Below the pieces are notes generated by a model, which was given only the letters and a program-made list of their open reading frames with translations, did no database searches and was not told the origin of the DNA. This document shows, in pieces, positions 11,340 through 23,509 of a DNA stretch of 64,000 bases; position 1 is the stretch's first letter, and every line of letters starts with the position of its first letter. The DNA is from Cyathus striatus (Eukaryota; Basidiomycota; Agaricomycetes; Agaricales; Nidulariaceae). The translations under genes were made by a program, and so were the position numbers. The DNA is taken from contig JAOVFP010000018.1 in NCBI GenBank assembly GCA_025738555.1, forward strand, positions 2,108,001 to 2,172,000, read 5' to 3'.

Positions 11340-12310
11340 GGAGGGGGAGAGCGCCTGCTTTAGAGTACCGAAGCAGCGATGCGGTGGAGTGGAGAGAGCG
11401 TCCGTCTACTTTGGAAGTAGCGAAGTAGCGAAGTGGTGGTGGTGTGAAAATGATGGTAAAGGAGGGAGGGCGCCTACTTTGGAAGTACCTAAGTAGCGAT
11501 ATGGTAGCGGTGTGAAAGTAATGGTGAAGGAGCGGGAGAGGGGAAGGTCTACTTTGGAAAAACCTAAGTAGGGGGGAGAGTGTCAGCCTTAGAAAGCTGA
11601 AGCAGCGACGCGATGTTATAAAAAGAAGCGAGAAAGCTGTCCTTTTTGTTGTTCAATGTTTGAGCAGAAATTTTTTGTTGGTCCATATTTGAGCTTTGAT
11701 TATCTCAGCACGCACAGCCTCCTTAGGCAAGCATTTCTATTCTCATCTTCGTTTCTTTCTCCCCACGAACATGCCTCGGTAATTCTGAGGCATGTATCTT
11801 CATATCTCTCTCCCCACGAACATGCCTTGGTAATTCTAAGGCATGTATTTCTATTCTCCATGTCTATACCTCGCTTGCGACGCGATCGGTAGCTGTCAGC
11901 CCGTCGGTGTCCTAATGCAGCTGGTACTTTATTTTTCTGAGTCCGACTCTGCTCAAGGGGGTTCTTTTTTTGAAATTCCAAGCGTTCACAGTTACTCTCT
12001 TCCCTCCCCCTTTAAGTTGCTCTGTTACTCAAAAGTACTCTTCCTTTCTTTTGGCTCTTTGGCTCTTTATGACTCTTGTAACTTCAAAGCTGTCTCTATT
12101 TCCTCAGCCCCTTTACGATTGCTTTGGTACTTCCGAAGCAGCGCCCCCCTTCCTTTCCTTTCCTTTCCTTTAGCTCTCTTCAAAGCTGTCTCTATTCCCT
12201 CAGCCCCTTTACGATTGCTTTGGTACCTCCGAAGCAGCACCCCCCTTCCTTTCCTTTCCTTTAGCTCTCTACAGCCCCCTTTACAATTGCTCAGGTAACT
12301 CCAAAGCAGT
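11340..12310. repeat. Hairpin repeat cluster upstream of transposase gene
   Basis: At least nine short inverted repeats with a stem of 6-8 bp and a loop often GGTAATTCT or GGAAGTA. Examples: 11355-11376 (CTGCTT...AAGCAG), 11406-11428 and 11474-11496 (CTACTT...AAGTAG), 11770-11794 (CATGCCTC...GAGGCATG), 11821-11845 (CATGCCTT...AAGGCATG), and three between 12115 and 12310. The stems differ between copies in paired positions. The cluster lies between the two divergent genes, so it may act in regulation or in protein binding. Confidence 0.7.
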
Positions 12311-12374
12311 TTTTCTTTCTTTTCATTTCCTTTAGCTCTCTACGAAACTCCAAAGCACAACTACAGCAACTCTA

Positions 12375-15300
12375 ATGTCATTTGTAAGTCCTTGATATCT
12401 AGTAAGTACTTGAGAGTAATAAACAGTGTCTCCTTCAGCCCAATGTTGCACGGTTCATATCTGAACTATTCAAACATGAAAAGAAATGGAAGCGACAATT
12501 GTCCGAGTCAAGCGTGCAGTCAGTTGAAGTTACTGATTCACCAATGGAGAAAAAAACCAAAAAACAGTCCGTGCAGCCAGTTGAAGTTACTGAATCACCA
12601 GTGAAGAAAAAAACCAAAAAACAGCTATGTGAAGTTAGAGATTGGAAAACTGGTAAGGAATCTATATTTAATAAATATGATTTGTCAGTGAACTCTTTCT
12701 TCCTATCAGGAAACGTTCTCTACTATGTTGAAGCAAGCTGTGATGAGTCAGATGATGCCCATGTCAAAGCTAATGTTGGGTCCGGGGGCAAGGTGAGATA
12801 TTCACCAATATGATATAAATATTCGTAGTACTGATACTGAGGACTTAATAAGGCAGCAGAAGGGGCTAAGACTGACATTGTGGACGGAAAATCAAAGGAT
12901 ATTCCGTCAATTGCAATCATGGCAGATATATCCATAGATAGCACTTCTAATGCTGGGGGCAATGAAAATAGAGAGGTTACGGTGAAAGAAGCTCCGCTCC
13001 TTTCTAATTCCGTCGAGGATATCATCAAGGAAGAGAAACCGGGGAAACGCCCTGAAAAGAAAGCTACCCCCCGTCCTTTCCTTTCAAAAGCAGCTTCCCC
13101 CCGTCCTCTTCTCTCTGAAGCAGCACCCCCTCGTCCATTTCTATCTAAAGCCTCCGAATCAGGGAGCGATTCCCTGACACTTTTTTCTGCGGTCGAATCG
13201 GTCGAATCGGTCGAATTGATTGAATCGGAGAGCGACTTTGATCGTGAAGCTCCCATTTCTGATTCCAAACTTGATAAACATAAACCGACAGAGGATTCAG
13301 CTTCTGTATCCAAATCAGATGACCGAAAGATAAAGAGGGCTATACTCCCCAAAAAGATAAAGAAAACTGTACATATACTTAGTGAGGTTGAAGATATCAA
13401 ACGATCTCCTACACCAAAAAAGACGACCAAGGTAAGATCCCCGCTCTATAGTTAACCTGTATGTTATAACTTACCTTGCATAGAAGTATGTTCATGTACA
13501 TGACTCTGAGTCAGAGATTAAAGACTCTGAGAGCGAATCGGATGACCCGAAGATAAAGAAGGCTACATGCAACCAGAAGGAAAAGAAAACTGTACATATA
13601 CCACAGTCTCCTAGGCATAAAAAGGTAATATCCTCATTCTACAGTTGTCACGTATGTTATAACTTACCTGGTATAGAAGGATGACTCTGAGAGCTCTGAG
13701 AGCGAATCGGACAACCAGAAGATAAAGAAGGCTACACGCTACCAGAGGACAAAGAAATCTGTTCACCATAAAAATACATTGGATGACCAGACAAAGAAAT
13801 CTTCACGCATACTACGGTCTCAACAATCTTCTAAGCAACAAAATAAGAAAGCTGGCCACTGTATCCATGAATCCTCTGAGAGAGAATTGGATGACCGGAC
13901 AAAGAAGACTGTACGTGCACTACGGTCTCAACGATCTCCTAAGCAACAAAATAGGGAAGCTGGCCACCAATCGAAATGTACAGAATTAGAATTAGAAGAG
14001 TGGGATCCCGAAATAACTTGGTGGGATGGGTATCCAAACGGAAATATTGAAATCGACATGTCCCATAATTATGTTAAATTAACTGGCAATCTTTTGCACC
14101 ACTGGGTTGTTCGGTCAACCAATGGGAGGCGACGACATGGTTCAGTTGACGCTGATCATTGGATGCAAGGCAAGGTTACAGACCGTAAATGTCAAGGTGT
14201 TATGGTCTGCATTAACTCAGGATGTAAGATTGTCCTACGAGGACTTACTCATGTTAAAAAGGGTGCCAAAATCTCATATGGAGTGTGCAGTTGTACTGCA
14301 CAGTTGTACCATGTTGACTGTGGGGTTCAGTCATCGCAATACACCTGGGCTGGAGGTGTTCATTTCGAGAACAAAGGGTACCATTGTCACGAGAAGCCTG
14401 GGCAGGAGATACACCCATTACCACGTCAATATAAGCAATTTGTAGGTACTGTTAAAAATCATCCTGCAGCAAAACCTGCACAGCTTCACTCAGATGCAAA
14501 GAGTGTTAGTGGAAAACCTGGGATTCCGGCTGTAGAGATAGCCCCTGTTTATGCAAACAAGGACAGGATATCATATGACTGGAATAAGATTATTAAGGCT
14601 GAAGGTCTTAACCCATGCGCTGGGTTTGATTATCGATCTTACAGAAAATTCGAGAAGACATATCCTGATTTTGTTGTGGAAGCCTGGATTAAAACTGAAT
14701 TAGTTATTTCTTTTCAGTCCGACTTTATGGCATCTCAAATGCTTCTCGAAATGTGTGCTGATAGTCCTATTAACGGTCTCGTTAGTGACGCAACCCATGG
14801 ATGGTGGAAGAACAGTAATTCTATTCTGATCATCTCCTCCGTTTACTCTGTACTTCTGTCAAGTTGGCTTCCAGTGATGTTCTCGTATAGTGAAGGAGGA
14901 ACTTCAAAACATTATGCGAAGCATTTTCAGGCACTTTTCAATAGCATGTATCGGGAAGCAGGACTTCAGGATGTAGATCTTCCGGATGACTGCTTCGCTG
15001 GGGTAAGTTTTTATTCGAATAAAGATCTATATAGTTATTGAACCCATTGTTCTAGGTCATGGACTTCAGTGAAGCAGAAAGGAATGGGTTTATAGAGGCT
15101 TTTGTTGATGTTAGGAAGGCCAATGATGATGCACGTACATTAGAAGAGCTGTCGGAAGTAGCTATAAGCTTACTTAAAGGCTGCAGAGAACACTTTCGGG
15201 CCAATATTACTCGAATTTCCCGCATTCATGGAGTCGTTTCGCCAGAAAGGGTTCCGGAGTTCAAAAAGAAAATGATGGCTCTGTTGAACTGCGGCGGTGT

Positions 15301-18300
15301 GCATCAGTTTAGAAAAGACATGCAAACTGTCTTGTACGACTTTCCTTTAGCAAGGCCGTGGCTTAATTGGTACCTATGTGAATCCACAGCGTTGATGCTA
15401 TTTGTTTCGAAGAGGACTATGGAACCTGCTATTTGGGACTCAATGCCCGAAACAACAAATGCTGCGGAAGCCCAACATTGGAAGATCTACTGCACTCAAG
15501 GACGTGACCACCTCTTCGAGAATGGACTATATTCGCTTCATGCTGTAGCAGAAAGTTACGACACGCTTTTTAAAGTGACTGCCAGTAGGTGTACATACTT
15601 TAATTTAAATATCACTTTTAGCTAATTGTAATTTTTAGATGGTGCTATAATATGCTACGGCCAGGCTAATCGTTGGAAGGGTAAGAGACGCAAGTCCCGT
15701 AACTTTCAAAACAAGAATGAGAAGAGTGACGGACGCCCTCCCGACACTCCAGGAGAGCTTTTACCCCCGCCCGAAAGGAAAAGGAAAGCTAAAAAGACAA
15801 CTGGATCGCCTGATGACACAGATGCACCCTTGCCCAAAAAGACCAGGAAAGCTGGACCGTCTGATAACACGGATGCACCCTTGCCCAAAAAGAAAAGGAA
15901 GGCTGGACCGTCTGATAACATGGATGCACCCTTGCCCAAAAAGAAAAGGAAAGCCAATGAGGATAATGAAGATAATACGGACTCTACATCTGAGCCTATA
16001 CAGCTCCCCAAAAAGAAAAGGAAAGCCAACGTGGATGATGAAGATAATACGGACTCTATAGCTGAGCCTATACTGCCGCCCAAAAAGAAAACGAAAGCGA
16101 AAAAGACAACGGAAAATTATGTGTATGTAAATGATGGACGACCACCTGATACGGTTCCGGCACTTGAAGTTCCTCTAAAATCGGTGAAAGCACTCCCTAG
16201 TTCAAATAAGACATCCATTCATAAATCCTATAAAAAGAAGCCCCCTGGACTGCCCTGTTTTGGGTGGTATCGTAATTCCTGCTGGCTTGACTCGTCATTA
16301 CAACTCCTTTTTGAAGCGCTTCAGTGTAATTCTAAGAACTTCAAGAATACGTCTGGAAAAGTTCTTGGTGATTCAACATTTTCAGAATTTCTGAAATTGT
16401 TCAAGCAGTGGGAGCGAGCTCAGAAGACACCCAAGACTAAAGGCATTATAGAGATTCTGAGTGCATCTCGGGATGCTTTCAGGAAATCTTTGACAATTCG
16501 TAAGCTTGGAGACACTACTGAAGATAAATGTAACACACTGTGGGTATGTATTATCTCTATTTATTTTCTTCTCTGTATTCACTAATAAATAATTTGCAGT
16601 CTTGGTTTTACGCTATTATCCAGAACGAAAGTAGTGACGAAAGTTATCTAGCGCATTTGTATTTTGAACGGCTAGAAATTACTGTTGGAGAATGTCGATC
16701 TACAGATGGAATACACATGCACATCCCCAAAACACCATTGAGGCGCATGTACAATGATCTTTCTCTTGACGACTTCAAGAGCTACAATGGCAAGGTTACT
16801 CTGTGGCTACAATCTCATATTCAATTCGACGAGAAAGGACCATTCAACTGCTTTAGAACGCATGAAGAGGAGACCCTCTGCGACGGAAAAATCTTCAAAT
16901 ATGATGTTTGGATGTCAATTCCGGTCATTTTAATATTTAACATTGACGACAGCTGTCTAACAGCAGAGCCTCCAAAAGAATGGCACTTTCTGTCGACACT
17001 AACGCCTCTTCCATCCTTAGAAGGGGAACACGGCGTTATTTATGATATGGTTGGACATGTGTTCTATAGTCACAAATATCGACATTTTATAACACGCCAC
17101 ACTGCTAATTCAAAGCTATACTACTATGATGGACTGGAAGGCGGATTGGTAAAAGAAATGCAAGACTTAACACCAGACGAAGCTTTGTTTGTGCCCAGTA
17201 TTAAGGTGCCAGAAGACTATCTAACGTCCAGTGTAGTTTATCGGCTACGGGGTGGAACGAGGGCTCAGCAACGATACTCGACTTCTATTAAGCGAAATAT
17301 CCAACAACAGTTTGGCATTAAGATTAATGGAAAACACATTTTATCTACAGCGGCCTCCCTTTCATTCCAGCATCAAGGGTTTACTTTAGTGAATCCAGAG
17401 GATTGTTTCTGGGCTTCAGACAAAATCAAGAAAGCTACCCTAGAATATGATAGTCGAATTGAAATTCCTGAAGTCGATTCAGGTGAATCTGAAGTTGTTT
17501 CTGCTGATGAAGTCGAATCAAACAACGATGCTAAGTCACTCGAAGACGAAGGTGAATCTACCGATGAAGCCACTCTTCCTCTTGAAGGTGAAGCGGAGCA
17601 GCTGGATGATGGAGAAATTGAATCTGCCGATGAAGCCATTGTTCCTCTGGAAGACGATGCGGAGCCGATGCAAGGAGATGTTGAAACCAATGAAGTCAAG
17701 AGTGTATCAAATTCCCCTTTTGATTGTCGATGTGGGATGAAGGGTAATGGACCGGAGATTGATGACGAGGGGTCTAGTGCAGTGCAGTGCGACTTTTGTA
17801 GAGCTTGGATGCATATAGCATGTCAAAGAGATGGTCGTGCCTTGAATCTCAAGGCCAACATGGACTTTAAGTGTGATGAATGCTTATACCCTACAGCTCT
17901 ACCTCTACTACAATTAAACAAGTTTTCATATCCCCAGTAAGATCTCTTTCCCTCGTGGCTAGTTAGTACCACTAATTCATTGTTTCCAGAGCTCAAAAGC
18001 CACTAAACTGGGAGAAGAATAAACTTTCCAGTTGGTTAATGTGAGCAATTTAATTATTACTCTTACATGAATCGTACTTAGTGATTAAATAGCCCAGGCT
18101 GTGGGGCTTTAATTCGCATCGGGGATCATTGGTATCCATCAAGAATTATCACCAGGATAGGTCACCGTCAGTGGAAAGTCCGCCTCTGGCGAGATTGCAT
18201 TGTTCAAGAATCATCTGTGTCTTCTTTATATTACATTGTCACATTGGGGAATATTGTAGATGAACTGTGGGGCGATTTGAAGGGACAACGTGCTAAACGT

Positions 18301-19197
18301 GTAAGTCATTTCATATTTCATTCGAAATTGTACTAAGTGGACAATAGCTCGGAAAATGGACCCGCTCTTTTGAAACTCATAATGAGGAGGACATAATATT
18401 TGAGTTCCGTGATATCGAAGTAACTAATGAAATGAGCACTATCTTACAACCTCACATCTCGCTATTCCAATCATTACTTGATTGTGATCCTCTGGACGCC
18501 GATAAGGACACATTTAATTTACCAGCAGTGGTATATGTTTGTAACAGGCTTAATACCAAAGAATTAGGACATGTACCAGGAACAGTTGATCACTATGGCG
18601 ATCTCACAGCCCTTAGACGTGCTGAAATAGCTCATTGGTTCTATCTCAACGTTCCTGGAGTCAACAAGATCGAGAAGGCATCAGAATGGTTATTAAAAAT
18701 CCCTTATGCACATGCAGTAACGGTTTATATTGCAGCTAAATATGCCAAGGAGTTTAGCTCCAGCAATGATTTGTTACAGGCATCATGGAATTACCAGCTC
18801 AACTGCCATCCAAGCATCATGAATGGTCTCGATATTGATAAAGAGTGCCTATATGCATTCGAGCAATGTCTTTTTGAAAGATCACCTCAAGCAGGAAGAG
18901 CAGGAAGTGGTGTATGGGGTTTGGATCACGGTCCCCTTCAGGATAGTTGGTATCCATACGGAAATCTTCCTGAAGGCTGGAACAATCCAAACTTTGAAGA
19001 CTTTGAAGAAGATTTTGAGGTGTGCTATTGTAATATTGCATGACTCGAAAAGGCTAATTGTTCTTACTATTTATTAGAGAGGCCCTTTGTACGAAAAATC
19101 AGAATTGGACTCGGAGGCGCCAGTTCAAATGGAAGAAAAACTACGCCCAAAGCCACATCCCAAAAGAAGGACCATACAGAGTTTGGACGTTCCTTGA
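12375..19197 (+). CDS. Transposase fusion: GCM + MULE DDE + USP-like + PHD
   Basis: Twelve exons (12375-12383, 12439-12792, 12853-13431, 13484-13624, 13677-15002, 15056-15584, 15639-16543, 16600-17936, 17990-18040, 18093-18300, 18348-19019, 19078-19197) give 6,231 nt with no stop, 2,076 residues. Phases match at every junction; the acceptor at 12852 is the least certain. Residues 1-480 are Lys/Ser/Glu-rich and disordered. About 480-600 is a GCM-type zinc domain (HHWVVRSTN, CQGVMVC, CSC, KGYHCH). The DDE core has D732 (SDATHGWW), D806 (VMDFSEA) and E941 (TTNAAEAQHW), the Mutator pattern. About 1040-1140 holds five PKKKRKA-type signals. About 1182-1470 resembles a ubiquitin-specific protease: C1194 (NSCWLDSSLQ), H1443 (RHFITR), D1458 (YYYDGL). 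A C4HC3 PHD finger spans 1657-1709. Near 1745-1800 is a Tudor-like segment (GDHWYPSRI). It should cut and paste the element; the protease and PHD roles are inferred. Confidence 0.85.
15812..16110 (+). repeat. Tandem PKKKRKA-coding repeat inside the transposase
   Basis: Five units of about 48-75 nt, each encoding a variant of DAPLPKKKRKAGPSDN or a longer acidic spacer followed by LPKKKRKA. PKKKRK is a classical monopartite nuclear localisation signal. The repeats are in frame and separate the DDE core from the protease-like domain, so they also act as a linker. Confidence 0.8.
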
Positions 19198-20089
19198 CAC
19201 AGCGACACTCCTTGACACACCTGTGCTTTCATCCTCCTCCCTCACCATTTTGCTGTATTGCTTAGAATTTTCGCATACGTTTTCTACTGTGTATATTCTC
19301 TTCTCAAGAAAAGTTTGAAAAAATTATGTACAGCGGAGGGGAAGATAAATAGGGATCACTCCGAAGTCAGGTAAATATCTCATCTTGGCACAGTTTTATA
19401 ACCAAAATATTAAGTTCTCTAGCTGCGGTAGTTTCTTACAAAATTTCATCTATACTTTAACAGTACATATATACATTTCCTCCAATATTAGCTTGATAGG
19501 GGCAGAAATGCGATGTTTAAAAAGGAAATACTGAGAAAGTAGCGATTTTGATGATTTCCGTTGAGTGACACAGGCTTGTCACACGCTCTTGATCCCCCCC
19601 AAACTCGTAGGTGTGAATTATTGTGACACCCGTGACATACTGTGTCAAGTCCTGGTTTTTGCTAAAAAGTGACCTCCTCCATAATCCTCATATTATATAT
19701 GTTTCAACATCTAATTCTACCATAAAATTTGGTAAATATACTCCAAGGATTGTTGTATATTACATAAATCAACTTAGTTTAGATATATGTAATACAGTAC
19801 TCAATAAAAATATTACTTTATATTCCAAACACTGTATAGATTAAATTAGACTGCTACTCATTTCATTTGATTAAGTGTTGTACATGTTACTTTTACCTAT
19901 TATATTTTAATATAATTAAGCCTACTTCTTACGAGCCTATAAGTATCAGTACTCTTCTAGTTGACCGAGTGTAAAACAAATTACCTAAGAATTTAAATTC
20001 CAGCTCAAACATTGAACAACAAACAGTAACAACAAATAGTATCGGCCTATCGTCATATTGTTCCTACTTTTCACACCACCATGACCATC
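19198..20089. other. AT-rich non-coding interior of giant transposon
   Basis: 3' flank of the transposase gene. No gene, hairpin cluster or GACGTTGCC array was seen. Short open frames here have no recognisable motif. Confidence 0.5.
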
Positions 20090-20520
20090 ACCTCGCTGCT
20101 TTGGTAATTCTAAAGCAGAATTTCTTCTTCTCTCATACTCCTACCTCGTCTGCTTTGGTAATTCTAAAGCAGACTTCCTTATTCCCTCATCCCACTACCT
20201 CGTCAACTGCTTTGGTAATTCTAAAGCAGACGCACTAGCTCGTTCTGAACTGCTTGGAAGGCTCATTACCGACGCTACCGACCCTTCGTAGTCGTTCCTT
20301 TTTACACCACCATGACCATCACCTCACTGCTTTGGTACTTCTAAAGCCGAATTTCTTCTTCCCTCATCCCACCACCTCGTCAACTGCTTTGGTAATTCTA
20401 AAGCAGACGCCCTAGCTCGTTCTCAACTGCTTGGAAGGCTCATTACCGACGCCACCGACACCTTCGTAGTCGTTCATTTACTTCTGTATACCTGCTCTGG
20501 TAACTCCAAAGCAGAGTGTC
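20090..20520. repeat. Hairpin repeat cluster downstream of transposase gene
   Basis: Six copies of the same hairpin as upstream, most of them CTGCTTT, GGTAATTCT and AAAGCAG in a row (near 20095, 20148, 20207, 20330, 20383 and 20490). They lie in a longer repeat that itself recurs: the 'CACCACCATGACCATCACCT' block starts two near-identical segments at about 20075 and 20307. The left and right clusters frame the transposase gene. Confidence 0.7.
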
Positions 20521-20539
20521 GTGTACAATAACTATGAGT

Positions 20540-20840
20540 TTTGCAAGTGACATTGCTGACGTTGCCCACCAATTTTGCATGTGACGTTGCTTGATGTTGC
20601 CCCTCTGAGGATTGACGTTGCCTGGCATTGCTATTCTGTGAATTGACATTGCCTGGCGTTGCTGGCGTTGCGAACATCTGAGAACTGGCGTTGTCTGACG
20701 TTGCTTGCATTGACTGGCGTTGCCGTGACGTTGCCTGGCGTTGCCCATGGACGTTGCTGGCATTGCTGTGACGTTGCCCGTGACGTTGCTGGCGTTTCCC
20801 GACGTTGCTGGCATTGCCTGACATTGCCCAACATTGTAGG
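20540..20840 (+). repeat. Internal GACGTTGCC array
   Basis: About twenty variants of GACGTTGCC, GGCGTTGCY and GGCATTGCY, spaced by 2-15 bases, ending in CAACATTGTAGGCC. The end resembles the right terminus of the element (TTCTGTAGGCCC), so this could be a relic of an end from a deleted derivative. Long Gln/Arg-rich open frames on the other strand are a by-product of the repeat. Confidence 0.7.
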
Positions 20841-22015
20841 CCAATCCGGTTATCTCTTTCTCATTCCGGTCTTCCAAGATATTCATCAAAGACTGCTATA
20901 TTACAAATTGGCTCATTGATTCCTCTTTGTTCTCTCGGTACATCGGCTGTGCCAGTCCCCATCTGTGTGAGTTATCATTCGTAGTGGATATTGGTGATTG
21001 GCTTATATATGACTATTACTGCTGGTCAGGTGCTAGACCTAAGAAAATCTTCAATCCAGTGCCAGTGTTGATATTCGTACTGGGGCTGCGTTCCTTTCAT
21101 AGCACAAATTGCTTACTTCTGCGGGGAACGGTCCGTTATTGACGTTGCCCGACGTTGCCATTCCAGCGCTCTAATCCTCATAGCTTGCAAACAAGATCAA
21201 TAGTCACTCCAACTAAACCAGAGCGTTCCAAACACAGTGCTAGGTCTGCACATAGCCAGCTCCACTATGGAGGGCTAGAGCAACGATCGAGTGGGAACTG
21301 AATGATCAGCCACTTCGAGTCTCGAAGTAAGACTAGGATGCGACGGAGTACATCGGAGCTGGTTTGCCATCGGCATCAGCAAACTTGTCCGCTCCTTAGG
21401 TTGGAACACCATCGAGATCGTCCTTGCCTGGTGAGGATTCAGAGTTCGTCGCCAACTATCTTCCTCCTGCCTTGAAGTAATTCGGGGGTGACTGCAACAA
21501 ACGTATGAATTCATTTAGTTGTGTTTATCGTTAATTGCAACTAATATAACTCAATATCTGTACAGCGTCATGATAATGAAGAGTGCACCGACGTTGAAGC
21601 ACTGAACGAGAGAGACACTGGCATCAAGCAGGAGGACTCTCCTGCACCTCCCACACGGGCCAAGCATTCTTACCCTTGTGCAGACCGATACCGAACTGCC
21701 TCGGTGAATTAAGCGTCATAGAGACGAAGACGAAAATGAAGTTAGACGAACCCCAGGTTAGGCTTCACGCTTGTGCGCTTGTGTCTGCATAGCGCATAGG
21801 CGGACACGATTCACACGAAGGACATGCCATAGGTTCATATTAGCTAGGCAACTACTATTTTGAAGGAGCGAGGTATGCCATAGGAGGGGGCTTTTTGTGG
21901 GGAATGTTCCGTTCTTTACGTTGCCCGACGTTCTAGGCCAATCCGTTCATCTCTTTCTCATTTCAGTTTCTTCCAAGATATTGATTAAGGACCACTATTT
22001 TACAACTTTTAAACT
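20841..22015 (+). repeat. Direct duplication inside the giant transposon
   Basis: The stretch starting TAGGCCAATCCGGTTATCTC (20833-20915) recurs as TAGGCCAATCCGTTCATCTC (about 21930-22010), and the preceding CCGTTATTGACGTTGCCCGACGTT (near 21130) recurs near 21905. About 1.05-1.1 kb separate the copies. No gene was recognised between them. Confidence 0.55.
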
Positions 22016-22865
22016 ACATATTTATGTACTTTATATTTCATTCAATTGCCGCGAGCACTAAAGATATGTTAGGTAGAAAAAACATAACAAATACAAAAAC
22101 TCATCGGCGACGTATATTATACCAACCTACTACACGGCAACTTTTCGGCATCCTTCCCGTGCACACAAAGAAGTGCACTGTCTATTATAAGGTTGGGTCA
22201 GTGTTAATTGGTTTACATTGACAAGAGACTTACTTCAACTTCGGTGATCTCAAGCCCCCTTTCCCTCCTCTCATCATTGTCCTCTCCCTGATGATGAACA
22301 CTCATAAGCCTAGCCACTCTCCAGCGCGCCCCCGGTCCGCCCCAGCACACCATAACTCGCTCCCCAGCCTAACGTGATCTTGTTGTTTAGAAAACAAGAA
22401 AGTGAAGAGAAAGGTACGCACATTATAAAAATCAGCCTGCTCCTTATAGCTGATGAACGTTGGTTCTATTGCCATGTTTAAGTTTTAGATCTTTGAACGT
22501 TTGATATGGTTCAGTTAAGAAGTAGGACGATGGGGGGACTCGAGAAGCTTTTGAAAGCTTATTTCGAACGGATTCCCGCCACTACCCCACCTATGCTCCA
22601 AATCGGTGACAACACCCCCCCACCCCCCCACGACTAATCAACGACCAACGACGACGACACTCCTCCACTCCAAGTCCACCTCACAGGGTAGTCGTCTCGC
22701 CCCCTCGTACCCCACATGGTCGTTCTACGCCATATAGGGCCTCTCCCTCCTCATGATGATCCACCTCCAAATATCGTCTCACAGCGTAGACGACTACATC
22801 GACCCTTCATAACGTCGTCTTGCCCACGACTCTTCCTACTCCCCCAATCCTTGATCCTTACCTCA
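22016..22865. other. Non-coding interior of giant transposon
   Basis: No supported gene. From about 22600 onward the sequence is C-rich and low in complexity; the Pro-rich open frames there are not credible as genes. Confidence 0.4.
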
Positions 22866-23005
22866 ACGTCCCACTGCCGTCTACATGGAGTAGACGGCAC
22901 GTTCTATCCTCAACATCCGTCATCTGGTCCCCACAAGCGCGAGCGCCCGCTCCCTACCTCAACGTCTCCCAACCTCTGTCCCGTTCCTCAAGTTCATGCA
23001 GGTCG
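22740..23005. repeat. CGTCT/AGACG inverted repeats near right end
   Basis: Three short palindromes: CGTCTCACAGCGTAGACGAC at about 22775, CCGTCTAC...GTAGACGG at about 22878, and GTCGTCTGGTAGACGGC at about 23007. They are a second type of inverted repeat inside the element, close to its right end. They may be protein binding sites; this is inference. Confidence 0.5.
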
Positions 23006-23509
23006 TCTGGTAGACGGCCACGTCAACCTCTCCGTCATCCGTCCTCCATCTTCCCCCCCTCCCCTAGCTTCTCTCCCCGGCCCCAGCTACCACATCCCTC
23101 ACTTCTGTCCCCCCAACATCGTCTCGCCCACCACCGGTACCACAGTCCCACCAGCACCTCCCTTCTGCCACCACCGCCGCCTCGTCGTCGTCGTTTTGAC
23201 ACATAGACCAGGATGAAGTCCTGGCGATTCAGTCACTGGCGACAATATTTGGTTACTCTTTTTGTGCAATCTATCTCTGTTCAGTTATTCTCCCCTCGTA
23301 CTTTTCTCTTCTCACGTTATCAACAAAGTATATTCTATGGATTTTGGACACCCTTCTATATTCATTTCAAGTTCCCTTCCATATATGTAGTTTTTATCAT
23401 ATATTTCTCCTGTTTTTCTTCTTTCTTTTCATTCGCAAGTCTATTTCACCTATACATGGCATTATCACGTCGACTTCGACCACAGCCACCCCTCACGCTT
23501 CCGCGACGT

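Noticed and set aside
13779..15041. Start of the transposase at 13779
   Set aside because: The upstream exons from 12375 keep frame through four introns with good splice sites and share the SESESD/KIKKAT repeat with this exon.
12375..19197. Assignment of the giant element to the Kyakuja-Dileera-Zisupton group, also common in these fungi
   Set aside because: The VMDFSEA and TTNAAEAQHW motifs around the second D and the E, and the 9-bp duplication, fit Mutator; I saw no KDZ signature.
12375..19197. Separate genes for transposase, protease and PHD protein
   Set aside because: Introns at 15585-15638 and 16544-16599 keep the frame across domain borders, no start or stop separates them, and the total is an exact multiple of three.
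20443..20889. Long Gln/Arg/Asn-rich open frames on the minus strand
   Set aside because: They are translations of the GACGTTGCC array; two frames are open at once and the composition follows the repeat.
22716..23216. Pro/His-rich open frame of 166 codons
   Set aside because: C-rich low-complexity sequence with overlapping open frames and no motif; no splice or codon pattern supports it.
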